64,000 bases of DNA from Dactylosporangium fulvum (GTDB taxonomy: Bacteria; Actinomycetota; Actinomycetes; Mycobacteriales; Micromonosporaceae): NCBI RefSeq assembly GCF_025137375.1, contig NZ_CP073720.1, positions 3,496,501 to 3,560,500 of the forward strand, written 5' to 3'. Under the pieces are notes generated by a model. It made no database searches, was not told the origin of the DNA, and saw only the letters and a program-made list of their open reading frames with translations. A program made the translations under genes and the position numbers. This document shows positions 1 through 8,692 of this stretch, piece by piece; the stretch's first letter is position 1; every line of letters starts with the position of its first letter.

Positions 1-594
1 TTCGGGGCGCCCGACGCCGACCCGCTCGCGGACTACAGGCAGTTCGCAGACACCGTTTCGGCGATCGCTCCGCGGCTGCCTGAGCTGTTGCGTGCCCGGG
101 ACGCGAGCAACCTGCAGGCCGATGTTGCCGAGCTTTGCTCCGAGGGTCTCCCGGTGGAGCTCGCGCAGCGTCTGGGTCAGCTTCTGCACGCTTTCCAGTT
201 GCTCGATGTGGCCAAGGTTTCGGCCGAGACCGGCCGCAGCGCATGGGAGGTTGCCGACGTGCGGTTCGCCCTATCGGAGCGGCTCCGGCTCGACGATCTG
301 CTGATCGCCATCGGCGAGCTTCCGCACGGAACCCGGTGGGATGCCATGGCACGTGCCGGGCTGCGTCACGACCTGTACGCGGCTGCTGCTGCAATCACCG
401 TTGCGGTCGTTGAGGGGGCTGAAACGGCATCGGGGACGACGGACCGGCTCACTGCTTGGGAGTCCGCTCTCGCGGAGGCAGCGCCGGGGGTGGACTGGAC
501 TATCGCCGAGGTTCTTGCCCCGGGGCGTCGCACCCTGGCTGCGCTCTCGACGGCTGTACGTCTCCTTCAGGCGCTTCGTCTCCGTGCTGCGTGA
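1..594 (+). CDS. NAD-glutamate dehydrogenase, C-terminal end (partial)
   Basis: The reading frame is open from the first base, so the gene begins outside the window and only its last 197 codons are present. The helical tail, with segments such as SAWEVADVRFALSERLRLDD and RWDAMARAGLRHDLYAA, resembles the C-terminal domain of the very large (about 1,600 residue) bacterial NAD-specific glutamate dehydrogenases, which oxidise glutamate to 2-oxoglutarate and ammonia. The catalytic and NAD-binding parts are not visible. A 156-bp gap separates it from the next gene, whose product also handles glutamate or glutamine chemistry, so a functional link is possible but unproven. Confidence 0.75.
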   Translation, partial: FGAPDADPLADYRQFADTVSAIAPRLPELLRARDASNLQADVAELCSEGLPVELAQRLGQLLHAFQLLDVAKVSAETGRSAWEVADVRFALSERLRLDDLLIAIGELPHGTRWDAMARAGLRHDLYAAAAAITVAVVEGAETASGTTDRLTAWESALAEAAPGVDWTIAEVLAPGRRTLAALSTAVRLLQALRLRAA

Positions 595-750
595 TGTGTC
601 TGCTGGTCCTAGGGCCTATCTGACGGATCTTGTAGCGGGCACGGATACCAGGGAGTTGGTGGCGCTGCTGGCATCCCGCACGTCATCCCGGAGCGGGCTG
701 ATGTGCCCTAGACTCGTTGGACTGCTTGATCCTGGCGAACGGAGCGCTTG

Positions 751-2820
751 ATGGGTCTGGTCGTCGAGGTTGTATGCGACACGGCCGAAGCCGACGCTGG
801 CTTCGTCGGCGACCGGCTGTCGTCCCATCACGGCGCCCGGTTGGTCTTCACCAGCCGTGACCAGCTGATCGAGGGCCGAGAGTCCGCTGGAGACCTGCTG
901 CTCCTTCTCGGGTCCGAGCGCAGTGTGTGTGACCCCGAACAGGCGGCGGTCGTCACGGCCGAGTCCGACCTGGTGAGGCGCTCAGTTGCGTCCGGAATTC
1001 CGGTCCTCGGGATCTGTTATGGAGCACAGCTCCTGGCTCACGCCCTTGGTGGGAGGGTCATGCCGGCCGAGAAGCCCGAGGTGGGTTGGTTCGGCCTGGA
1101 CAGCGTCGATGAGGACCTCTGCCCGCCGGTGGAGTGGACGCAGTTTCACGAGTACGCGTTCACTCCACCGGACGGAGCTTGTGTTCTTGGCGAGTCGTCG
1201 AACGGCTGTCAGGCGTTCAGCCACGAGGTGGCCGGGACCCGAGTCCTCGGGTGGCAGTTTCACCCCGAGGTGAGTGCAGAGCGTTTCGCTCGCTGGGTCG
1301 ACTCAGGCCGCCGAACCCTCGACAAGACCGGTGCGAGCGCAGGGGAACTGGTCGCCGCCGCTCCACGCCGGGAGCCTGTGCTGCGTCAAGCTGCTCATGA
1401 CCTGACCGACGCCGCAGTGAAGTGGCTGTTTCCGTTCAGCGGCATCGCCGGCGAACGCGATACGAATTCTGCTCTCTCCCGCTCAATTGCGGATATGGTC
1501 GATGCGCTGGAGAAGCGCGATGTGGTCGGGGTCGCTCTGCAGTTCGTCGACACCTCTGGGATTGCGCGCATCAAGACGGTGCCGCTGCGTCGGCTGCCGC
1601 AGGCGGCTGAGTGTGGGGTGAGTGCACCGGTTTCGATCGAGTACTTCACGCCGAGTGACCAGGTCGCCCCTGGGCCCGTGCCCAGCGCAACGTTGGGCGA
1701 CGTGAGGTTACTCCCGGATCTGTCGCGGCTCGTCGTCCTAGAGGCTCAGCCGGGGTGGGCATGGGCTCCGAGCGACCGGATTGAGGTCGACGGAAGTCCT
1801 CATTTCAGCTGCGGGCGGCACCTACTGCGCCGCATGGTGCGTCAGCTCAGCCAGAAGGGCATCACCGCGCTCGTTGCGTTCGAAGTGGAGTGGATGGTGT
1901 CGGTCGGTGACTCGGACAATCTGGTCCCTCCAGCCGGGCACACCGCGTACGGGATGACGTCGCTGATCAGCGTTTCGGACTACGGTCGCGACCTCATTTC
2001 GGCGTTGGAGGCGCAAGGGGTCTCGGTTGAGCAGTTCCATCCAGAGTTCGCCGCTGGTCAGTTCGAGGTGAGCGTGCGCGCTGAGGACCCGTTGAACGCA
2101 TGCGACACCTCGGCCCTGGTTCGGGCCACGATTCGTGCAGTCGGTCAGCGTCATGCTCTTCGGACGACGTTCGCGCCGAAGCCTGATCTGGATAGCTTGG
2201 GGAACGGTGGTCACCTGCATCTGAGCCTGTGGCGCGGCGAGAGGAACCTGATGGCCGGCAACGGACGGGGGTTGAGCAACGAGGCGGAGGCGTTCGCTGC
2301 TGGTGTGTTGCAGCGTCTTCGGCCGCTGGCTGCTCTGGGCGCTCCTAGCCCGGCTTCGTATCTTCGGTTGGCACCCCAGGCGTGGGCGGGTGCGTACGGA
2401 TGTTGGGGTTGGGAGAACCGTGAGGCGGCCATACGGATGGTCTCGGGGAACGCGTCGGGTGACGGCCGAGGTGCCAACCTCGAGCTGAAGTGCTTTGACC
2501 AGATGGCGAACCCGTATCTCCTTCTGGCCGGTGTTCTGGCGGCGGGAACGCACGGGATCGACAAGGCGCTGCGGTTGCCGGAGGAGACTCGAGGCGACCC
2601 CGCTGCCTTGACCGCGGAGAAGCGTCGCGAGCTCGGTATCGATCAGTTGCCGTCCAGCCTCGATGAGGCAACGAAGACGTTCGACGATGACGGACTGTTC
2701 CGTCAAAGGTTCGGAGGGGATCTTGTGGACCAGATCGTGACGGTGCGCCGTCACGACGCAGAAGGGTTCAGGTCGAAGACGCCAGCAGAGATTGCAGCAG
2801 CGACCCGCTGGGTCGGATAG
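751..2820 (+). CDS. Glutamine amidotransferase-glutamine synthetase fusion
   Basis: The 689-residue protein has two enzyme domains. Residues 1-190 form a class-I glutamine amidotransferase with the nucleophile in GICYGAQ (Cys89) and the dyad QFHPE (His171, Glu173). Residues 240-689 form a glutamine synthetase-type ligase with metal/ATP motifs FEVEW (Glu378, Glu380), QFHPEFAAGQFE (428-439), GNGGHLHLS (484-492), ENRE (555-558) and NPYL (587-590). The usual E-x-R active-site arginine is replaced by lysine (LELK, 577-580), suggesting an altered acceptor. ATG 751 follows GGAG at 741-744. By analogy with other amidotransferase-synthetase pairs, glutamine-derived ammonia may be passed to an acyl-phosphate made by the ligase domain. 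A gamma-glutamylamide synthetase role (PuuA or GmaS type) is the alternative. The gene lies next to a GntR regulator and the formamidase operon. Confidence 0.88.
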   Translation: MGLVVEVVCDTAEADAGFVGDRLSSHHGARLVFTSRDQLIEGRESAGDLLLLLGSERSVCDPEQAAVVTAESDLVRRSVASGIPVLGICYGAQLLAHALGGRVMPAEKPEVGWFGLDSVDEDLCPPVEWTQFHEYAFTPPDGACVLGESSNGCQAFSHEVAGTRVLGWQFHPEVSAERFARWVDSGRRTLDKTGASAGELVAAAPRREPVLRQAAHDLTDAAVKWLFPFSGIAGERDTNSALSRSIADMVDALEKRDVVGVALQFVDTSGIARIKTVPLRRLPQAAECGVSAPVSIEYFTPSDQVAPGPVPSATLGDVRLLPDLSRLVVLEAQPGWAWAPSDRIEVDGSPHFSCGRHLLRRMVRQLSQKGITALVAFEVEWMVSVGDSDNLVPPAGHTAYGMTSLISVSDYGRDLISALEAQGVSVEQFHPEFAAGQFEVSVRAEDPLNACDTSALVRATIRAVGQRHALRTTFAPKPDLDSLGNGGHLHLSLWRGERNLMAGNGRGLSNEAEAFAAGVLQRLRPLAALGAPSPASYLRLAPQAWAGAYGCWGWENREAAIRMVSGNASGDGRGANLELKCFDQMANPYLLLAGVLAAGTHGIDKALRLPEETRGDPAALTAEKRRELGIDQLPSSLDEATKTFDDDGLFRQRFGGDLVDQIVTVRRHDAEGFRSKTPAEIAAATRWVG

Positions 2821-2916
2821 CAGCAAGATGAGAGAAGACGCAGTGTCGCGTACCAATCGGAAGCCAACCTGTCGGAGAGCGTATCCTCGTCGCGTGATGA
2901 GCGTGGAAGGTCGGCG

Positions 2917-3702
2917 ATGATGACCACAGCCGAGTCGGTTACTGGCGGCAAGGACGCCAGTACGCTCATCGACCCGATGGACTTGCTCGCGAACCTGGGT
3001 ACGTCGCTGGATGCTCGCACGCACACACAGATCGCATCCGCGCTCCGGAAACTCATTGTTCTCCGAGCGGTTCCAGACGACCGGCTTCCAGCTGAGCGTG
3101 AGCTCGCGAAGACCCTGGGCGTTTCGCGAATGACTGTCCGCGAGGCGCTGTCGGTGCTGAAGGCCGAGGGCATGGTCGACACACGTCCCGGACGCAGCGG
3201 TGGTCACTACCAGCTGCAGGTGAAGCCTTCACCGCACTGGCGTTCGGCTGTCGCGAACGTGCGCGAGGAGATCGCCGAGCTGGTCCAGTACCGGGCGCTG
3301 CTCGAAGAAATGACCGTGCGTATCGCTGTTCGTGAGGCCGACACCGATGAGATGGAAGCACGGCTGTCTGCCGCCATCGACCTGATGTCGCACGACCCGG
3401 ACCAGCCGCGGTTCCGGCACGCGGACACGGCGTTCCACCTGACCATCGCCCAGGTCTCGGGGAACCGGCACCTGTGCAACGCGCTTGCTGATGCGCGCGC
3501 GGAACTCTTCTCGTGGATCGACACGTTCCCCATCCCGTACGAGCTGGGCGATGCTGTCGCAGAGCACCGTGCGATCGCCGACGCCATCCGTGACCGGGAC
3601 GAGGCGCGGGCTGTCGAAGAGGTTCACCGTCACATGGCGAAGACCGCCGATCACGTCCTTCGGCTGCTGGACTCCATCGGCACGCGTGGCAGTAAGTCGT
3701 GA
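2917..3702 (+). CDS. FadR-subfamily GntR transcriptional regulator
   Basis: The 261-residue protein has an N-terminal winged helix (about 35-100) with the GntR motif LPAERELAKTLGVSRMTVRE and a C-terminal all-helical FCD ligand-binding domain (about 110-250). In the latter, FRHADTAFHL and the later AEHRAIADAI and HRHMAKTADHV carry the Asp/His residues that bind metal or a carboxylate effector in this subfamily. Two adjacent ATGs (2917, 2920) follow GGAAGG at 2905-2910. It lies 96 bp after the amidotransferase-ligase fusion, in the same direction, and converges on the formamidase/ABC operon. It is the obvious candidate regulator of both, probably responding to a small acid or amide intermediate. 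Confidence 0.92.
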   Translation: MMTTAESVTGGKDASTLIDPMDLLANLGTSLDARTHTQIASALRKLIVLRAVPDDRLPAERELAKTLGVSRMTVREALSVLKAEGMVDTRPGRSGGHYQLQVKPSPHWRSAVANVREEIAELVQYRALLEEMTVRIAVREADTDEMEARLSAAIDLMSHDPDQPRFRHADTAFHLTIAQVSGNRHLCNALADARAELFSWIDTFPIPYELGDAVAEHRAIADAIRDRDEARAVEEVHRHMAKTADHVLRLLDSIGTRGSKS

Positions 3703-3800
3703 ACCCACGTTTCGATCCCGCCGACGGCGGTTGGCCCTGCCACGAGTCCAACCCGGTCGACGTCATCATCTGGTCGTGACCACGTCCCGAGCCGGCCTCG

Positions 3801-6011
3801 TCAGTCCAGGCCAGCCATTCGTCGTACGACGTTCTCAGTGATGCGTGAGGGGCTCGGATCCTCGGCCTCGGTGAGCATGCTTCCCGTCCAGGCGATGGAC
3901 CCGACGGAGAACACGGACCCGCCGCCGGGAACCTCGAAATAGACCATGTCAGCGTGCACTTCGGGGTCGGTAGCGCCACCGCCTGCACCGGCGACGTTCA
4001 TCCCGATCTCCTCGATACTGCGCTGGTAGTAGTCGCTATGCCCAGAAGACGCTGCGAGCAGGTGCGCGTTCCGGGGCGTTCCCAGGCTGTAATCGACGCG
4101 GTCGAGTTCGTCACCTGCGGCTCCGTTGAGGAGTCGTCCGGCGGTGCCGATCTTGCAGGTTTCGACGCCGTCGAAGATCCACGCCACGGCGCCGTCGTAG
4201 CTGGCGTCGGTGCGCTGGTAAGGGGATGCGGTGTCCCAGCCTTGGGCGCAGAACCCGACGCCGACGAGCTTCTGAGGAGGCCGGCCTCGGTAGCGCCACA
4301 GGCCTCCGGGTTCACCGGTGGCGGCGAGGTAGCACTCACCGGGTGGCGATTCCCAGATGCGGACACCGGCGTTGCCGCGGCGGATCTCGATGACGAGCGG
4401 GTCGACGCTGTGGACGGCGGTCACTTGGTACAGGCCGTTGCCGCCGAGGTACATGAGGTTGCCACCGGTGTCACGGTAGTTCTCGAATGCGTCGAGCATC
4501 TGTCCGCTGAAGTACTCGGGATGTGACCCAGTGATGACGACGGAGTAGTCACTGAGGATGGTTTCGCCGTGCTCGTGCAGCTCGAGGTCAGTGATGGTGT
4601 CGAACGCGATCTGCTTCTTGGTCAGCCACTCGACGAGGTAGAGGTCGCCCGCGATGGCGCGCCCGCCCTCCATCAGCCACATCTCGTAATCGGCACGCAT
4701 GTTGATGATGGGCCGGCGTGCGGAGCTGGTGACGACGCCGGATCCGTCGGTGTGGACGTCGTAAAGGGACAGGCCGAATTCGGGTCGCCCCGTGCGTGCC
4801 TGGTCGCGTTCGTCGAGAACGATGTCGCGGTTGCTGAGCGAGGTCGCATCGCCTTCGTACATGTGCTCGTTCCCGTAGGCCAGGTACGTAAAGGTCGACA
4901 TGACGACCAAGACCTTGCTGGCGGTGGGGCCGGCGGGCAACACGGTGAACGGCACGATGTCCTGGGACTGTCCGGCCTTGAGCCGAATTCCGTAGATGCC
5001 GGACTCGAGATCAGCGGGGAGGTCGACCTGTGTGAGTGGCTGCCAGCCGACGTCGAGGAGGTCGTCGTCGTGGAAGTGAAGCGTCGCGTACTGATCGGGC
5101 GCGGTGGTGAAGTCGAGCCGGGTCCCGTCCCAGCTAACGCCGGTCACGCCGGCTTGGGGCAGGTTGACCGTGATGCCGTGATGGTTTCCGACCAGATCCT
5201 CGACGCGTGTGCTGAGCCCCGGGAGTGGGTTGAATGCCCATGCGGCGACAACGTGCGGGTGTTGCCGGACTGTGGTGGTGTCGCCAGCTCCGCAGCGTGC
5301 TTCTTCACCCGGGGTGAGCGCGCCGGCGATGAGGAACGGTGCTTCGACCTTGCCATTGAACGGCTTCTCGGCGCGGCCGCGCGCACCCCCAGGTGATTCC
5401 GTGACTGTCACGGTGCCTGCGGCGGCGATGGCCATCCACTGTTCGTTCGGGACGTGGATGTAGGCCGGTGCGTCGCCGCTTGCTTCGGTCGGTTCGCCGA
5501 GTTGTCGGTCGAGAGGCTGGATGAGCAGCCGTGCTCGTTGTCCGTGGATGGATGCGGAGAGGAAGTACCAGGCGCGGTCCTGGAGGTCGAGTTCAGCCCG
5601 CACTTGGTATTTGTGGCCGGATTGATCAGCGAGGTCGAAGGTGACGCTCTTGCCGTCGTGGGTGATCTGCAGGGTGTCGCCGGCGCCGAGGATTCCTTGC
5701 GGCTGTCCGGTGGTGGTAAGCGTGGGGTGGAACCACGCGCCCCACGTGAAGGTGTCCAGTTCGATGTCGGCGAACGGGTTGGCTACGGCGGCGAATGAGC
5801 CGACGCAGTGGCGTTGGGCTTGGGCTACGTGGGTACCGGAGCCGGCCCAGGTGATGGGCTCGGGGTCCGGCTGCCCGTCTGAGCGTCGGAGTCGTACGAG
5901 TTCGGCCGCGACGGTTGTGTTGTCGACGCGGGGGTCGACCATGACTTGGAGTGTTTCGCCGGGCTTGTAGGAGAGCTTGTCGGTGTAGCCGTAGACGGCT
6001 GTATTTGGCAT
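3801..6011 (-). CDS. N,N-dimethylformamidase large-subunit-like protein
   Basis: The 736-residue protein resembles the large (beta) subunit of N,N-dimethylformamidase (about 760 residues), which hydrolyses dimethylformamide to dimethylamine and formate at a mononuclear iron held by two tyrosines and a glutamate. An N-terminal beta region (1-340, including a LamG/concanavalin-like part) precedes the catalytic region. Candidate ligands are Tyr376 (STFTYLAY), Tyr417 (SLYDVH) and Glu499 (SHPEY). The 41-residue Tyr-Tyr spacing equals that of Paracoccus Tyr399/Tyr440, and the 82-residue step to Glu is one more than Tyr440/Glu521. ATG 6011 follows AAGGAG at 6021-6026; longer in-frame starts would overlap the permease. 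It is the last gene of the ABC operon. The small alpha subunit is not seen nearby. The real substrate may be another amide. Confidence 0.85.
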   Translation of the reverse strand: MPNTAVYGYTDKLSYKPGETLQVMVDPRVDNTTVAAELVRLRRSDGQPDPEPITWAGSGTHVAQAQRHCVGSFAAVANPFADIELDTFTWGAWFHPTLTTTGQPQGILGAGDTLQITHDGKSVTFDLADQSGHKYQVRAELDLQDRAWYFLSASIHGQRARLLIQPLDRQLGEPTEASGDAPAYIHVPNEQWMAIAAAGTVTVTESPGGARGRAEKPFNGKVEAPFLIAGALTPGEEARCGAGDTTTVRQHPHVVAAWAFNPLPGLSTRVEDLVGNHHGITVNLPQAGVTGVSWDGTRLDFTTAPDQYATLHFHDDDLLDVGWQPLTQVDLPADLESGIYGIRLKAGQSQDIVPFTVLPAGPTASKVLVVMSTFTYLAYGNEHMYEGDATSLSNRDIVLDERDQARTGRPEFGLSLYDVHTDGSGVVTSSARRPIINMRADYEMWLMEGGRAIAGDLYLVEWLTKKQIAFDTITDLELHEHGETILSDYSVVITGSHPEYFSGQMLDAFENYRDTGGNLMYLGGNGLYQVTAVHSVDPLVIEIRRGNAGVRIWESPPGECYLAATGEPGGLWRYRGRPPQKLVGVGFCAQGWDTASPYQRTDASYDGAVAWIFDGVETCKIGTAGRLLNGAAGDELDRVDYSLGTPRNAHLLAASSGHSDYYQRSIEEIGMNVAGAGGGATDPEVHADMVYFEVPGGGSVFSVGSIAWTGSMLTEAEDPSPSRITENVVRRMAGLD

Positions 6012-6046
6012 TCTGGCGTGCTCCTTGTTGGTTGGCTTGGTTGCGG

Positions 6047-7054
6047 TTAGCGGCGGGAGCGTGCCCAGGAGTCGAGTCCGACGGCGGCGACGACGATGAA
6101 ACCCTTGATCATCTGCTGGAGGGCGGGGTCGAAGGCGAGGGACTGGAACAGGTTGTTGATGATGGCGAGGATCAGGAGGCCGGTGAAGGTCCGTCCGATG
6201 GAGCCTTCGCCTCCGAGGAGGGAAGTACCTCCGATGATGACGACCGCGATGGCGTCCAGTGCCATGGAGGCGCCAAAGTCGGGCTGCGCGGTGCCGATCT
6301 GGCTGGCGAGGAGGACGCCGGCGAGCCCAGAGAGCGCTCCGACCATGACGAACGTGCTTGCCCGTATGAGGCCGACTCGCATGCCGGAGAGGCGGGCGGC
6401 TTCGTCGTTGCCGCCGACGGCGTAGACGGCTCGTCCGTACACGGTTCGGGACAGGAGGAACCCGGCGACGACGAATGCGACAAGAGCGATCCAGACGGGG
6501 ATGGGGATGCCTGCGATGAGGTTGGAGCCGACGACCCCGAAGGACATGGACTTGATGAGGAGCGCCTGCTGCCCGGAGTAGATGGTTGCGGCACCGGTGA
6601 TGGCGGCGGCTGTTCCCAGGGTGGCGACGAAGGCGTTGATGTTGACCTTGGTGATGAGGATGCCGTTGAGGAGGCCGGCCGCGGCGCCTGCTGCTACGGC
6701 GATGAGGAGCGCCAGGTCGGCTGACAGTTTGCCGTCGAAGGATGCAAAGACGACGGCACCGGCGGCGAAGATGGAGCCGACGGATAGGTCGAACGATCCG
6801 GTGATCATCACGAACGTCATGCCGATGGCGATGAGCGCGAGTGGTGCGTTCTGGGACAGGATGTTGCGCAGGTTCTGCGGGTCGAGGAACCCGTCGTACG
6901 CGATGCGGGCGGCGATGGCGAGCGCGAGCGCGACCCACACCATCGGGTAGCGCGTGAGGATGTGCAGCGCGACTGCTGTTGGCGTGTTCTTGGTTCGGCT
7001 GGCGTGGCTGTCGGTCGTGGCCGGCGTGGTGCTGGCCATCTGGTCGACGGTCAT
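6047..7054 (-). CDS. RbsC-type ABC transporter permease
   Basis: The 335-residue hydrophobic protein has about nine or ten membrane segments and the hallmarks of carbohydrate-type (ribose/xylose/autoinducer) permeases: the segment around GMTFVMITGSFDLSVGSIFA, the cytoplasmic loop VGGNDEAARLSGM and the block DAIAVVIIGGTSLLGGEGSIG. ATG 7054 overlaps the TGA of the ATPase gene (ATGA), so the two are translationally coupled. It would form the membrane channel with the preceding ATPase and the lipoprotein. The formamidase gene begins 35 bp downstream, so the imported compound is probably the formamidase substrate or a relative, not necessarily a sugar. Confidence 0.93.
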   Translation of the reverse strand: MTVDQMASTTPATTDSHASRTKNTPTAVALHILTRYPMVWVALALAIAARIAYDGFLDPQNLRNILSQNAPLALIAIGMTFVMITGSFDLSVGSIFAAGAVVFASFDGKLSADLALLIAVAAGAAAGLLNGILITKVNINAFVATLGTAAAITGAATIYSGQQALLIKSMSFGVVGSNLIAGIPIPVWIALVAFVVAGFLLSRTVYGRAVYAVGGNDEAARLSGMRVGLIRASTFVMVGALSGLAGVLLASQIGTAQPDFGASMALDAIAVVIIGGTSLLGGEGSIGRTFTGLLILAIINNLFQSLAFDPALQQMIKGFIVVAAVGLDSWARSRR

Positions 7055-8616
7055 CGGGCGGTTTCCTTCAATGCGAAGACGATGTTGAGGATGGACTCGA
7101 CGGAGATGCACTCTCGGGTGGCGTCCATGGCTTTGACGATGCGTCCGCCTGCGATGACGAGGACGCGGTCGCTGTGGGTGACGACCTCTTCGAGGTCGCT
7201 TGAGACGAGGATGAGCGACCTTCCGGTGGCGACGATTTCCTCAAGCGACGCCAGGATCTGCCGGCGTGCCCCGATGTCGACCCCTCGGGTGGGTTCGTCA
7301 GCGAGGAGGATGGGGTGGTTGGTGTGTTTCCAGCGAGCGAGCATGAGCTTCTGCTGGTTTCCACCGGACAGGTCTCCCGCGGGGTCACGCAGGCGCTTGG
7401 TGTCGAATGCGACGGAGGACGCGGCTTGTCCGGCTGCGCGGATGAGCGCGTTGGGTGGGATGTAGCCCAGGCGGGCGATGTTGTCGTACTCGCCGAGGAC
7501 GACGTTCTCGGCTGAGGCCATCCGAAGGGCTAGGCCTTGGTGCTTGCGGTCCTCAGGCAGGAGCGCGATGCCGGCACGCCTGGCGCGGCGGACGCCTCCT
7601 CGCAACGGCATGGTTCTGCCTTGAACCGTCATGGTGCCGCTAGCGTGCGGGTCGAGCCCGGCCAGGGCGCGCAGGAGTTCGCTTCTGCCGGACCCTACGA
7701 GGCCGGCGATGCCGAGGATCTCTCCTGACCGCAGGTCGAAGCTGATGTCCTGAAGCCCGCGGGGGCTGTTGAGCTGTTCGATTCTCAGGATGGGGCCGGG
7801 TTCGATGCCGTCCGCGGTCGTGACGTGGTGGCTGGTCCGCGTCCGTTCGAGTGAGGTTTCGGACTCGGTGCCGAGCATCGCGTTGACGAGGGTTCCCTTG
7901 TCCCAGGTGCCGGCCGGCCGACTCTCGACCAGGTTCCCGTTGCGGAAGACGGTGATCATGTCGGAGTGGTCGAGGACCTCGTCGAGGTTGTGGCTGACGA
8001 ACGCGATCGCGACTCCCTGACGCTTGAGCCGGTCGATGAAGCTGAACAGCGCTTGTCGTTCGGCTGCGGCGAGGGATGCGGTCGGTTCGTCGAAGAGCAG
8101 AACCTTGGCGTCGACGAGGACCGCGCGCATGATCTCCAGCATTTGCTGGTCGGCGGTCGACAGGTGGCGCGCGGGTACGTCGGGGTGGGCTGCAACGCCG
8201 AGTTCGTGGCACAGGTCGATGTAGCGCTGGCGCATGGCGGCGTCGCGCAGGAGCCCGTACTTGGCGGTGGTGTTGCCGAGGAATACGTTCGCCTGTGCTG
8301 ACAGGGCGGGCACGATGGTGAGTTCCTGGTAGATGGCGCAGACGCCTGCTCGGCGTGAAGACCGGGGGTCTCCGGCGCGGAGGTCGTGGCCGTCGATCTG
8401 GATGGTGCCGGTGGTCGGCGCGACGCGTCCTGCCGCGACTCCGAGGCAGGTGGACTTGCCTGCACCGTTTTCGCCGACCAGCGCGTGGACCTCGCCGGCA
8501 CGCAGGTCCAGGGTGATGTCCTTGAGGGCGTGCGTAGCGCCGTAGGTCTTGGAGATGTCGATGTAACGGACGAGGGTCCGGTTGGTCTGGCCGTCGCGAT
8601 GGCGGTGGGTGCCCAA
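7051..8616 (-). CDS. RbsA-type ABC transporter ATPase, two nucleotide-binding domains
   Basis: The protein of about 521 residues carries two ABC domains in tandem, as in RbsA, MglA or XylG. The first has an intact Walker A (GENGAGKST), a weak signature (LSTADQQM) and Walker B (LLFDEP). The second has a degenerate P-loop (GLVGSGRSE), the signature LSGGNQQK and LLADEPTRGVD. TTG 8616 is chosen because GAGGAG lies nine bases upstream and the length then fits the family; an in-frame upstream start at 8763 would run into the binding-protein gene. It energises import through the coupled permease. Confidence 0.9.
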   Translation of the reverse strand: MGTHRHRDGQTNRTLVRYIDISKTYGATHALKDITLDLRAGEVHALVGENGAGKSTCLGVAAGRVAPTTGTIQIDGHDLRAGDPRSSRRAGVCAIYQELTIVPALSAQANVFLGNTTAKYGLLRDAAMRQRYIDLCHELGVAAHPDVPARHLSTADQQMLEIMRAVLVDAKVLLFDEPTASLAAAERQALFSFIDRLKRQGVAIAFVSHNLDEVLDHSDMITVFRNGNLVESRPAGTWDKGTLVNAMLGTESETSLERTRTSHHVTTADGIEPGPILRIEQLNSPRGLQDISFDLRSGEILGIAGLVGSGRSELLRALAGLDPHASGTMTVQGRTMPLRGGVRRARRAGIALLPEDRKHQGLALRMASAENVVLGEYDNIARLGYIPPNALIRAAGQAASSVAFDTKRLRDPAGDLSGGNQQKLMLARWKHTNHPILLADEPTRGVDIGARRQILASLEEIVATGRSLILVSSDLEEVVTHSDRVLVIAGGRIVKAMDATRECISVESILNIVFALKETAR

Positions 8617-8692
8617 TTCGGTTCGCTCCTCAGTGGTTTCGGGGGTTAGTGGGGTTGCCCCGCCCGAAGGGAGGTTCTGGCGGGGCCCCGAC

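Noticed and set aside
3801..6938. Formamidase gene extended upstream to about 1,045 codons
   Set aside because: The extra part overlaps the permease gene, and the Shine-Dalgarno sequence lies just before ATG 6011.
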